In this document: positions 21,265 through 31,238 of the stretch, one piece after another
How the letters are laid out: the number at the start of each line of letters is the position of its first letter
Position numbering within the stretch: position 1 is the stretch's first letter
DNA from: Omphalotus guepiniiformis
Taxonomy: Eukaryota > Basidiomycota > Agaricomycetes > Agaricales > Omphalotaceae
Length of the DNA stretch: 64,000 nt
Direction: 5' to 3'
NCBI GenBank assembly: GCA_028554645.1
Contig: JAQOOI010000022.1
Span: 1,302,001-1,366,000 of the forward strand
Program-made: the position numbers and the translations under genes
The notes under the pieces: model-generated
The model's input: only the letters and a program-made list of their open reading frames with translations
Database searches by the model: none
Told to the model about the DNA's origin: nothing

Positions 21265-23133
21265 ATGGTTTATGAAGCAAGTTCCAGCGAGGGTACCGGT
21301 GATACCTACCAGACTTGTCGTCGTCGCCCGTCTTCTGTGTTCGACGCACTCGCATCCCTTACACCTCCTTCACCGCTTCTGATGCCCTCTACGGTACGAT
21401 CGTCTTGGGCGTCAGAAGAAGTGCCCATCTTCCTCTTTGACTCCAATTACGTAGAAGAAGTTGCTCATCAACGCTACTCAATGTCATCAACTGTTCATGC
21501 TCTCGGCCTTCCCTCTAGCGTCAGTTTTCACTCTGTAAAGACTGTGCAATCTACCGGGACTTTTGGGCAATTCAGGGAAACTCAGTGCACCCCTATTCAT
21601 GCAAGACTGGCAACCGAGGCTTTACCCGAACCTGCGCCAAAGTCGCCCTGTGGTACCGTCGCAAGTTCAAGTTGTACATCCTATGATGCGCAAGAAATGC
21701 CTTCAGTTCCGTCTGCGCGTACGATCATGTCTCCTCCTTCTCCTTCTCCGTCTGTCTATTCTACGCATTCATGTTCTTCATCTCCTGTCCGCTCTCGTTT
21801 CCGTCTAGGCTCTAAATATCGCCCGATGGACTATTCTGATTTTGCCAGCGTTTTGTGTTCCACATCAACGTTGTCAAATGTTTCTTCATCAAACAGCGGC
21901 AGTCTGCTTTCCCATTCTACCGGTTCGCGCACCAGTCAGCTGAATGATCTCGGAAGATTATCCAGTGCTTCAGATCCTACATACTCTGCGCACCCCACTG
22001 GAAAGTCATCAGCAAGTAGCTCCATGTCATCCGCGACCCAGGGAATGCAGATCCCGAAGAATCTGGCGTGGTTAGCGAACACCGTTGTGGAAATGCTGAT
22101 AGACCAGGAAGGTTTTCGTTCTATCAACCCTACTTTCAAGTTTGTCGGGTATTCAGATAACACTCGTTCACTTGGTACCAGGGAAGATAACCTCGATGGA
22201 GGAGTTGCACATTTCATGCCAGTCACACGGCAGACTTTTCATTTTCACTACGCACTCTTTGAGAGTCAGCCTGTGCTACGGCGTGTCAGTGTCAACGGTA
22301 ATGCTCGTGATCACATCTCTCGTCAAGCTGTCATCAGCCTCAAGTCAAACGGTGTTTACACGGTATGTGGCGCGGAGACTTCTCTAGTGCCTCTCTCTAA
22401 AGGTCCAATCCCAAATAATGTCAACACTTCTGAGGCTCCGAAATTGCGATGGAAGTTTGATTATTTCGTGGACGACAAGAAGGGATCTAGAATGGCTGAG
22501 GGAGAGAAGACGTTCACGCCTTTGACGTTCGCTTGCTCACCGTCACTCTTGCATACTCTTCAAGGGAAGAAGGTTCGGCTGGTACAAGTCGTTCGCAAGA
22601 GCGTGGTCACGAAACTGGTAGCAGAAAAGATGGAGCCTCCGATTCCGAGTGTACACCCACCGAGTCCTGTCTCTCTTCGTACGCCAACCTCGCCCTCAGG
22701 ACGTCCTTCTCATGCGGGGTCACCGAACATTCATCTTTGGGGCCGTCATCGACGAATACAGTCGCATGGTCCTACTGTGAATGAAAAGGTCATTAAATAC
22801 GACATCTCTTCTGCACAAGTCTCTCGCCCACTTGGACATCAAGTGAACGAAGAATACGCTTTACAACGCCAGGTGGGTGGCGACAACGAAGATCTGCGTG
22901 CTGGAGACAATGGATGGGCCGGAATGATGAGTAGTCGTTTGGCAAGGAGGTCGCTCCCGGCTTCCGGGGATTCTTCTCATTTCGTGAAACACATTGTTGT
23001 CCCATCGAAGCTTTCGGAACTGCTGGGAGATGCTGACTCGCATACCTTGCGACAGCCCGAGGGAACTCGTAGCCTTTCGCCGGCACCTCGTAGTCAGAAG
23101 ACAGCGATGCCCCGATCAAATGTTGATAAATGA
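21265..23133 (+). CDS. Conserved basidiomycete protein, Ser-rich with central folded domain
   Basis: A single exon of 622 codons. The first ~250 residues are Ser/Pro-rich and probably disordered. A folded segment runs from about residue 265 to 460: PKNLAWLANTVVEMLIDQEG, FKFVGYSDNTRSLG, TFHFHYALFESQPVLRRVSV, LRWKFDYFVDDKK and FACSPSLLHTLQGKKVRLVQ. It looks like a mixed alpha/beta domain that I do not recognise. The last 150 residues are again disordered (HTLRQPEGTRSLSPAPRSQK). No signal peptide or membrane segment is present. The ATG at 21265 is the first in frame and follows a TATA box. Confidence 0.75.
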   Translation: MVYEASSSEGTGDTYQTCRRRPSSVFDALASLTPPSPLLMPSTVRSSWASEEVPIFLFDSNYVEEVAHQRYSMSSTVHALGLPSSVSFHSVKTVQSTGTFGQFRETQCTPIHARLATEALPEPAPKSPCGTVASSSCTSYDAQEMPSVPSARTIMSPPSPSPSVYSTHSCSSSPVRSRFRLGSKYRPMDYSDFASVLCSTSTLSNVSSSNSGSLLSHSTGSRTSQLNDLGRLSSASDPTYSAHPTGKSSASSSMSSATQGMQIPKNLAWLANTVVEMLIDQEGFRSINPTFKFVGYSDNTRSLGTREDNLDGGVAHFMPVTRQTFHFHYALFESQPVLRRVSVNGNARDHISRQAVISLKSNGVYTVCGAETSLVPLSKGPIPNNVNTSEAPKLRWKFDYFVDDKKGSRMAEGEKTFTPLTFACSPSLLHTLQGKKVRLVQVVRKSVVTKLVAEKMEPPIPSVHPPSPVSLRTPTSPSGRPSHAGSPNIHLWGRHRRIQSHGPTVNEKVIKYDISSAQVSRPLGHQVNEEYALQRQVGGDNEDLRAGDNGWAGMMSSRLARRSLPASGDSSHFVKHIVVPSKLSELLGDADSHTLRQPEGTRSLSPAPRSQKTAMPRSNVDK

Positions 23134-23226
23134 TTCATAATGATAACCACCTACAATTGTGTATTTTCTGTACTGTGAATGTAAATAATTTGGAAGGAGA
23201 GCACAAATCCAACTCGAATCTAGTGC

Positions 23227-23232
23227 CACGTG
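23227..23232. promoter_or_regulatory. CACGTG E-box upstream of thioredoxin gene
   Basis: CACGTG within gccacgtggc, 61 bp before the thioredoxin start codon at 23293. Confidence 0.45.
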
Positions 23233-23292
23233 GCCACTGTACGCATTGCATTACGATGCATACGACTCTCAGCCGCACGACTTCCAACCGCA

Positions 23293-24014
23293 ATGTCTAT
23301 CACTCATCTCACATCCGTCAGTCAACTAAATGATATTCTCTCCAAGTCGAAGGATAAAGTTTCGGTACGCTCTTCTTTCGGTGTATTTCAAGCAATTGGG
23401 CTCAGCTCTGAACTCGTTCCAGGTGATCGACTTTCACGCGACTTGGTCTGTAGTTTTCGTTCTATATCTCTTCAGATCTGTCCTCGGCTGATTACTCTTT
23501 CCTTCAAAGGTGTGGACCCTGCCATATGATTGCGCCAGTTTTCGAGTCTCTGTCGAAGCAATATAAGAATATCAACTTCTTGAAATGCGATGTTGACGCG
23601 GCTCGAGACGTTGCATCTCTGTACAAAGTATCTGCGATGTAAGCGCTTCCTACTTTTATGTGGTGTGAATTGCTTACTGGATGCTCTATGCAGGCCTACG
23701 TTTATATTTCTGCGAGGAGAAACAAAGATTGACCAGGTACGAGGAGCTAACAAGGCGTACGTCGATTGACCACTGTAACCAGTTTTCCTGCTAACTGTAC
23801 AAAATACAGTGCACTTGAGAATACTGTCCGGAAGTACGCATCTGATTCCAGTGCACCAGAGGGTGCATTCTCTGGGACAGGTCAAACTTTGGGAGGCGAC
23901 CCAGTAACGGATAATAGCCGGAGCATCACAGAGTCGTTTTCGAATCTGAGTCCTCAAGCTCGCGTATTCTTGTACTTGTTAGGAGCATATTTATTGTTTT
24001 GGTATCTTAGTTGA
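23293..24014 (+). CDS. Thioredoxin-like protein with C-terminal membrane anchor
   Basis: Five short exons. The start MSITHLTSVSQLNDILSK precedes a typical thioredoxin domain: [20 protein letters not shown] (active-site WCGPC), INFLKCDVDAARDVASLY, VSAMPTFIFLRGETKID (cis-proline after Met) and ALENTVRKYAS. A Ser/Gly-rich linker of about 40 residues follows, with no PITH domain as in TXNL1. The protein ends in a hydrophobic helix, ARVFLYLLGAYLLFWYLS, right at the C-terminus, which is the layout of a tail-anchored protein. So it is probably a dithiol reductase held on the cytosolic face of ER, mitochondria or peroxisomes. The 5' end is 160 bp after the preceding stop. Confidence 0.85.
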
Positions 24015-24125
24015 ATTACGAACAGCATGCATGTATTGTCGGGATATTAAAACAAACTGCTACCACACCAAAAAGATACACAGTAATAAAATCAGTAAGT
24101 TCATACAAAGGAATCAAGACACGGA

Positions 24126-25143
24126 TTAACGATACATCCACCCCATCGCAATATACGCTTGGCGTGCAGCTTCCTCCTTTGCATTCTTCTGACTCTTACC
24201 AGTGCCCTGTCCACGGAGTTCATTGTTCACTATTCTAGGGTAAGGGAAGAATCACTACCGAGTTCAGAACAAGACTCACTGTAACAGAATACAGTCCAGG
24301 TTGGCATATGAGCAAGTCCCTGTTGCTCTGCTTTATACTCCACAAGGACACGTTTCTGAACCGCTGTCTGATGTACCAAAGCTAACGATATTAAAGAAAG
24401 AGGGTCATGATCCGTCGGAGCGTAGGGAGGCATCGGTGGCGGGGGACTTGTAGGCTGTGGGGGAGGTCCGAAATGATCGGGGGGAGAATGGGGGGGAGAA
24501 TGGGGAGGATGAGGAGCGGAGGATTGCTCCGGATAAGGAGGCAAATTATTAGGTGATCTTGTCTCCGGAGGCTGGGGAGCAGCCGGGGCAGGAATTGGCT
24601 CGCTTCCAGGGTCTATCAATTGGGAGATCCAGTTCTGCGCGACATCCAATCCACTATGAAAGAACACCGCGCCGACATATGTAGTGAAGAAGCGACGGCA
24701 TTCCTAGGTATTTCTACTAATCAGCACTTAGAGGAATGACAGCACCGGAACAGCTCACAATGGGATCAGCCCAAATATTTGAAGGGGGAATAAGGACCCT
24801 GCTCTTCAGAGAGTATATGTCTAACCAGCGAGAGTAGCAATCTGACTCCAGGTATGTTGATCGCTCTCTCTATGGTCGAATATTAGGTGCTACTCAACCG
24901 TTGCCGTTGCTCATTACTATGACTTACCTCTATTTCTTCGGCAGTGAGCATAGGCCCCTTCCTCCGAAAGAGGTGATTGGTAATTGCAACCTCGAGCACT
25001 TTCTGACCCAGATCAGCCAGTCGCTCGGTATCACCGTACTCGCCGGTCAATGGCCCTCTTTGCAGCGACCGATGTGTGAAAACTGCAAGTTGCAAGTCAT
25101 CTGCGCCGTCGATTTCGGGAAGCGGAGGGTAATTGTTCTCCAT
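24126..25143 (-). CDS. RNase III-fold / dsRBD protein with degenerate active site
   Basis: Exons (minus strand) 25143-24928, 24869-24759, 24703-about 24276 and about 24232-24126. The RNase III fold is recognisable: LQLAVFTHRSL, then TERLADLGQKVLEVAITNHL, then ECRRFFTTYVGAVFFHSG. Active enzymes carry ERLEFLGDxVLE and a later D-x-x-E. Here the second Glu of the signature is Ala and the Asp of GD is Gln, so catalysis is unlikely. A Pro-rich insert (about 24430-24600) separates it from a C-terminal dsRNA-binding domain (PTWTVFCY, then GQGTGKSQKNAKEEAARQAY, end MGWMYR). The same architecture occurs in mitoribosomal mL44, also inactive; another possibility is an RNA-silencing cofactor. No clear mitochondrial presequence is seen. 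Confidence 0.78.
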
Positions 25144-25236
25144 GTTCCTACTGCGGAAGATATCAGTCAGACCTCGATGCTGTCAGACGCCGAACGCGAG
25201 CCAGATATTATCAGATATATAGCCTCGAAAGTTGAA

Positions 25237-25242
25237 CACGTG
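25237..25242. promoter_or_regulatory. CACGTG E-box upstream of RNase III-like gene
   Basis: CACGTG lies 94 bp before the start codon at 25143, followed by a TATATA stretch at 25245-25250. Confidence 0.45.
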
Positions 25243-25487
25243 TTATATATTCCCATCGATGGGAGAAGTTCTCTGGATTCAAGTGGACCCACCTAGCAGT
25301 GGAGAAGACAGGCCGAAGGTGATAAAGTTGGAATTGTATTGAGGGATTTGATCGGGCGAGTCAATGGCGTAACAAATACAGCAGAACAGAGAATTCGATT
25401 TCTTGTAGGTGAAGAACAGTTGTACATGTATGCGCGCTGTTCCATCGATTCATAGCCGTACAGAGCTCATCGTAGCATAGCACACAG

Positions 25488-25710
25488 CTGTGGGCCAAGA
25501 GTTTTTGCGTGGGATTTTCGGAGGGTAAAAACTACTCGCGTTTGCGGGGGATTTTTGGAAGGGAAAAAGACTTCGTTTTTGTAAAATATCTCATAGATGA
25601 AAATGTGAAGATTCAATAAGATTTTTACAGGAATAGAATTACAAATTTCTACTATAATTTAGACAAAGAAAAATTCAACTGAAGGAACAAATTTTTGCCT
25701 TTGTTTTATG
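25488..25710 (+). repeat. Left terminal inverted repeat arm (223 bp)
   Basis: AT-rich arm with landmarks GGATTTTCGGAGGGTAAAAA, GGGGGATTTTTGGAAGGG and a central run containing ATAATTTAGACAAAG. All recur in reverse complement in the right arm. Confidence 0.85.
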
Positions 25711-25953
25711 CTCAGTAAAAAGAGTTAAATTTTGCCTGTTTTCTGCCTGGTAAAAGGGTCGCGTTTTTTGCTGAGCGAAAGCTCTGAAAAAATAAAGAAA
25801 TTCTCACAAGTTTTTGCAAATAAATCGCCTAATATGGTAGTTCCCCGATTTCCGGCAGGCGAAAACTGGACATTTTTCTGGAGCATTCCTTCACCAAAAA
25901 CGCGGCGCTTTTACGAGGCAGAATAAAAGGCAAATATCATTCCTTTCTACATA

Positions 25954-26176
25954 CATAAAACAAAGGGAAAAATTTGTTCTTCCAGTCGCATTTTTCTTTG
26001 TCTAAATTATAGTAAAAATTTGTAATTCTATTCCTGTAAAAATCTTATTGAATCTTCACATTTTCATCTATGAGATATTTTACAAAAACGAAGTCTTTTT
26101 CCCTTCCAAAAATCCCCCGCAAACGCGAGTAGTTTTTACCCTCCGAAAATCCCACGCAAAAACTTTTGGCCCACAG
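25954..26176 (-). repeat. Right terminal inverted repeat arm (223 bp)
   Basis: Reverse complement of the left arm, for example CTTTGTCTAAATTAT, CCCTTCCAAAAATCCCCC and TTTTTACCCTCCGAAAATCC. Confidence 0.85.
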
Positions 26177-26222
26177 CAGTGGCATATAATTACATCAGTC
26201 TGGTCCTCGTATGGGTAACGGT

Positions 26223-26228
26223 CACGTG
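26223..26228. promoter_or_regulatory. CACGTG E-box upstream of POM152
   Basis: CACGTG lies 162 bp before the POM152 start codon and 47 bp outside the fold-back element. Confidence 0.4.
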
Positions 26229-26384
26229 CCTCGTCAACCTCACATTGCACTCATTTTCCAAGTTTCATTGACACTTCAATCTCCTCTTGCAACCGCACTT
26301 TCAAAGCAGGTTCAGTCTCTGTATTCTTTGACGGATACTACTTCTGTCTGAAAGAGACGCGTAAAAATTAGTATTAGGACCGCC

Positions 26385-29300
26385 ATGTCAGCTGCAAGCA
26401 GTGGCAAAAAGCCGCTCGCGAATACTTTCATACCTGAAGAGTATCTGGATATACCGTCTCAGAGGTGGTATTATCTTAGCCTTGGAGGCTTACTGCAAGT
26501 ATGTACTAACCTCTCTTGACTTTCTCTCTCACCCTGATGGCATTTGATTTCTAGAGTTTCAAAGCTTTCGATTTCTTCAAATCTATAGCGGTCCCTAGCG
26601 AAAGCTTGAGTTTATGCAGGAAATGGCTGCTGCTCGACTTTCTGTATTGCTTTCTTCTTGCACTCCTTCGAATACCTCGGCTCAACTACAGCAAGCCTGT
26701 GGTTGCTCTCCAAATCATCTGCATCTCGTTTATTGACGGTCTTTTATTTGGTGGCATAAGGCTTAATTTATATGGGGGAGGAAATATTGTTATGCCTTCA
26801 GGTATGCACGGCTTGCCATATCTACTATATTTGAACCATTGAGAATTTCAGGCCAAAATGAACTTGCATACACACCAGAAGCCTCCAGTATCCTGGACAT
26901 TCTAGCACCATTCACATTTGGCCTGGTCTCCACCCCCCAAACAGGTGCCAGTGATGCCCACCTGCTTGGTCAACATACTGTTCGGATGTCGCCTATCAGC
27001 ACTGCTCACCTTAATCCCGACGGAATGACCTTCTGTCTGCCATCCTTGGGGAATACAGTCCTCGTACCTGTACTCTTAAATAACACCAATCCCATCTCTC
27101 TGCGATATTCGATCACACCTCTTGGGCAGATACAACAGGACCCTGAGTATTTCGATCTCTCAGGCAAAGAGCTGCGGGCTATCGAGCAAGCCCGGGTGGA
27201 GGCACTTCAAATTGCACGCCCTACTGCATCGCAAGATGAATCGGACGAGTACGACGAATATAACGATGACCCTGTGTCGGATCAGACTTCGCAATCGTCT
27301 CTTCAGAGCACGCAGGCTCTTGTTCATATACGGCTTTCTAAACCCGGCACCGTTCGCCTGGAGAAGGTCCTTGATTCTTCCAATGTTGAAGCGCGACTGG
27401 TGATTCCTCCAGACGTACTCGTTGTCCCATGTCCTCAAGCAGAATTTGTCTCAAACGAATACACGGACGACAATATTCGATGCGCAGGCCAAGACTCAGA
27501 CTTGCAGCTTATGATGGATATTCATGGTGTGCCGCCACTGAGCCTTAGGTGGTCAAAGACTGTAAATGGCAGGCGAGAGACATTCTTAGTAGAGGGAATT
27601 GAATCAGGACACCACCAAGGCGCACCATCCGCGCACCACCAGACCTCACAAGTGAGCGTTGGTAGTACGGGCTCAAGGAAATCGGTTCCAGCGCCTGCGC
27701 ACCTCAAGGTTCCTTTAAGTGTGTCCCTGACTCCACCAGGCACTCACGTCTATGGCTTAGATGAAGTCATGGATGCTGCTGGAAATGTAATCCTCATTGG
27801 TGACAACGTAAGCAGTAACGCTACTAATAGCCAGGCTGTCCGGACATTCAAAGTCCTTCGAAGGCCAACGGTGTCCTTCAAACATTGTAGCCCAGAACAT
27901 CCCGTTCCCCTTCTCGTCGGTTCAGAAGCACCGTTGACGATATCTATCAATGACGCTGATCCTCTCGATGCTCCCTGGGAGGTCTCCTTGAAATATCAAC
28001 CAACGAGCAGCCCAGATAGCAGTGAGAGAGATATCAAACACTTCAAACCGTGGCAAAAAGCGTTGACAACTCAAAGCAATCGGAGAGATATCTCGATTGG
28101 AGCGCATGCTCCTGGGGAATACACAGTTACCGGCGTCAAGGGCAAGGTATGACTTATATATTTTTCAAAAGGAATTTCACACCAATGTTCTACATAATGA
28201 TAGTGGTGTAACGGCGATGTCTTGGCCCCAGAATCCTGCAACGTTGTAGAGAGACCTTTACCTAGTGCTGAGATTGAGTGGAAGAAAATCCATGAATGGT
28301 ATGTCGCAGCTGGTTTCTTTCGATCTCAAACTCAGTAATTATACAGTTCTGGTGATACTGGCGTTTCAGCAGCCCTTGTTATGCATGGAATCCCACCCTT
28401 TCAGGTCTATTACACCATGCAGAAAGACTCTGAACCCCCACGCGAGCATTCGAAAACATTCAGTACCTCAAGGGGACAGTTCACACTTCAGCCTGAGCAT
28501 AGCGGCCACTATACATTCACATTCACGAAAATTAGCGACGCAAACTATCAAAAAGTGAAGCTGGATGGACCTAGTATTGATCAGGTCGTACATCCTCCCG
28601 CCTCTGCGGACTTTGCTAGTATCGTCAAGGGAAGCGGAAGAAAGAAGACAATCAGCAGTTGCGAAGGTGATTCAGTAGACGTTGATGTTGACCTCCGAGT
28701 GAGTATCAGTGCTTTGTTTGCCTTCCACAATATTAATCTCAATTTGACTTCGATGTTTTAGGGCTCCGGACCATGGAATTTGGAACTTCAGATCGTAGAT
28801 CCAAGAAGTTCTGAAATCATCACCTTCTCCAATATCACGACGACTCACAAGCGTCTGACCGTTCCTATCCCTCAAAAAGTGGACAAAGCAGGTGGTACTT
28901 TTGAGATCGATTTAGGTGCGTCTCATGTGTATCTTGTTTGACTAAACCAACTAACGACTTCCCAGTGAGCATCGAGGATAAATACAAGTGTAAACGGCCA
29001 ATAACTGTACCTGGGATATCAGTCAACGTAAGAAGGTTGAAGGTATGTTGTGAAGATCATTTGTATTGACTCTGCTTGCTGACGGGATGCTTAGCCTACG
29101 GTCAAATTCTATGGCGCCGACGGCAAGCGTCGCGTAACGATTCTTGAGAACGAGCGCGCTAGCCTTCCTCTGCGGCTGACTGGCGAAGGGGTGAGTTGAG
29201 TCCTTTCGCATACTACTGTAAAGATACTGAAGCAAGTTTAAGCCATGGCGCCTCAAATACAGACACGTAGGATCAGGTCTGGTCTCCTCAACAGTTTTGA

Positions 29301-30955
29301 ACACTCCGAATGATGCTTTGCATGTCATTGACAGCGGTATCTACGAACTTCTCGAGGTTCGTATCCTCAAGCTCCCTGGGCTTCGTTTTACTTACCTTCC
29401 TAATTAGATATCCGACTCTCAATGTCCTGGATCGGTCATAGCGGATGCTTCTGATTATGCTGTAGATTGGGTTCCTCGGCCAACGGCGAGGCTATCATCC
29501 CAGACCCAAGCTGCCTACGAGTCTCTGAATGGATCTCATATTTTACCTGCGATCTGCGAGGGCATGGACGACCATGTAGATCTAGACCTGACGGGTCAGT
29601 TGTTTCGAGATTAAGTTGCTTTAGTCCTGGCTCAACCACTTCTAGGTCGACCTCCCTTCCAAATCATGTACAACATTGCTCAGGGCAGTGATACTGGTGG
29701 TACTAAACTTGTGGACCAACCAGTCTTCAACAGCATTCAGCCCCATACGCGACTGCAACTTCTGACTTCAACCCCTGGGCGTGTCTACTATGAGGTCAAA
29801 CAAGTTGGCGATGCAGCCTATCCACTGGAAAAACATAGAAGTACACCTATTCCTCGATCAGAACGATTACTCTTTGAACAGCAAGTCTCCATGCGACCCT
29901 CAGCTCGCTTCAAGCACCGGGATCGTTTGTCGTATTGTTTAAATGCAAAATTTGTTCCTCAGGAATCATCATCGTCTGACGCCGTCGTGCTTCTTGAGGG
30001 TACACCTCCTTTCCAGCTAGATTTATCCATCAAGAACCTAGCTGCTAGTCATGTGGATAGGCGGAAGGTCGAGGTCTTTGAACATGTTTGGAAAATCGAT
30101 CTTCAAAGTTACGAATTTGAATCCATTGGTCCGCATTTAGTTGTCATTGAATCAGTGGCAGATGCCTCGAACTGTGCTCACGCTGCCCTCGATCCCGTTG
30201 CAACGTCAATTTGGGTTGATGTAGCAGAAACAGCTGCAATCGTACCGTTTGATCGTCGAACCGACTTCTGCGTTGGAGATGTCGCTCAATTCCAGCTTGA
30301 AGGGATTCCTCCGTGGTCTATAGGGTCGGTATACATCCTTACACCCCCATGAATGTCGTTGACACTCTGCTCTCAACAGATATCAAATCAACGGAAAGGC
30401 ATACACGCAAGAAGCAAAAGTATCCCCCTTCGCTCTGCAGCAGCAGCAGCCCGGGGAGTTCACTGTGACTTCTATCGCACATCAACAAAAGATGTGCAAG
30501 GCTTCTGTAACCGACCTGCGATTAGTCGTGCATGCTCTTCCTTCGGCTCAGGTTGGTCATGGCAAGCGCATATATCAAGACATCCATGAAGGTACGGTCT
30601 GTCCAGTTGGATATAGTGTACGAACTTAGTTTGTCCCAGGTGACCAAGCCGAAATCGTGTTCACGCTTATTGGCGAACCACCCTTCACGTTCACTTACCA
30701 ACGCGCCGAGTTGAGCACTGGTAGAGGTAAACCAGGCAAAGTCCTCGAGACACACACAGTCTCCCGAATACACTCGAATGAATATTCAATATTTTCTGCA
30801 TTGGAAGGTGTGTTTGGAGAACAAACGATTTCTAGCTGAAAGGTTAACAAAGCTTTACTCTATCAGGTACATGGACAGTGACTTCGATCTCGGATCGTTT
30901 TTGTCGATACCCACCCACACAATCCGACATAGGTTCTGAAAAGCCAAGACGATGA
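26385..30955 (+). CDS. POM152: Nucleoporin POM152 (nuclear pore membrane protein)
   Basis: A pore-membrane nucleoporin that forms the lumenal ring of the nuclear pore. Start ATG at 26385 (MSAASSGKKPLANTFIPEEY). The N-terminus has hydrophobic segments WLLLDFLYCFLLALLRIP, VALQIICISFIDGLLFGG and SILDILAPFTFGLV. The long lumenal part consists of repeated Ig-like (cadherin-like) domains recognised by recurring EGTPPFQLDLSI / GEPPFTFTYQR / GIPPWSIG strands and by segments such as HGVPPLSLRWSK and GRPPFQIMYN. It ends with TWTVTSISDRFCRYPP, the typical last-domain motif, followed by EKPRR. About ten short introns, roughly 1,250-1,300 residues. The long exon 26839-28146 and that at 29646-30327 are clear; small exons between 28200 and 29640 are less certain. 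Confidence 0.92.
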
Positions 30956-31238
30956 ACGTCCCTCTAGCATTTCTCTTTTGTCTGTCATCCGCTTAGCACT
31001 ATGTATCAATCCACTGCAATCCACCGTATCTACTTAGCTATTATCTCACAACATATAGCAATGTACATCACTGCGTCAATACCGTTATAAGCTTGAATTT
31101 TTAAGGTTCCAACTGAATAATTATGACTGTCCAAACGGGATATGCATTGATGCAATTACCAATAGGGATGTGTTGTGAACATTCTACTACAGTTATTCTT
31201 TCCCTGAAGTCCTAAGATGATGTTGCTAATTGTTTGAC

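Larger units (their letters stand above)
25488..26176. mobile_element. 689-bp fold-back (long-TIR) non-autonomous element
   Basis: The sequence begins CTGTGGGCCAAGAG and ends CTTTTGGCCCACAG. Its outer arms (25488-25710 and 25954-26176) are 223 bp each and near-perfect inverted copies; visible differences are few, for example AAGAG/AAAAG near the tips and changes around ttcaactg/gcgactgg. The 243-bp centre is itself partly inverted (TCTGCCTGGTAAAAGGG against the complement of TTTTACGAGGCAGA). CAG flanks both ends directly (25485-25487 and 26177-26179), a possible 3-bp target duplication. No transposase is encoded; the short open frame at 25732-25926 is a by-product of the AT-rich centre. The family (CACTA- or Harbinger-like by TSD length) is not certain. 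Confidence 0.85.

Noticed and set aside
25732..25926. 64-codon open frame within the fold-back element
   Set aside because: It has a composition typical of AT-rich DNA, no transposase motif, and overlaps the partly inverted centre.
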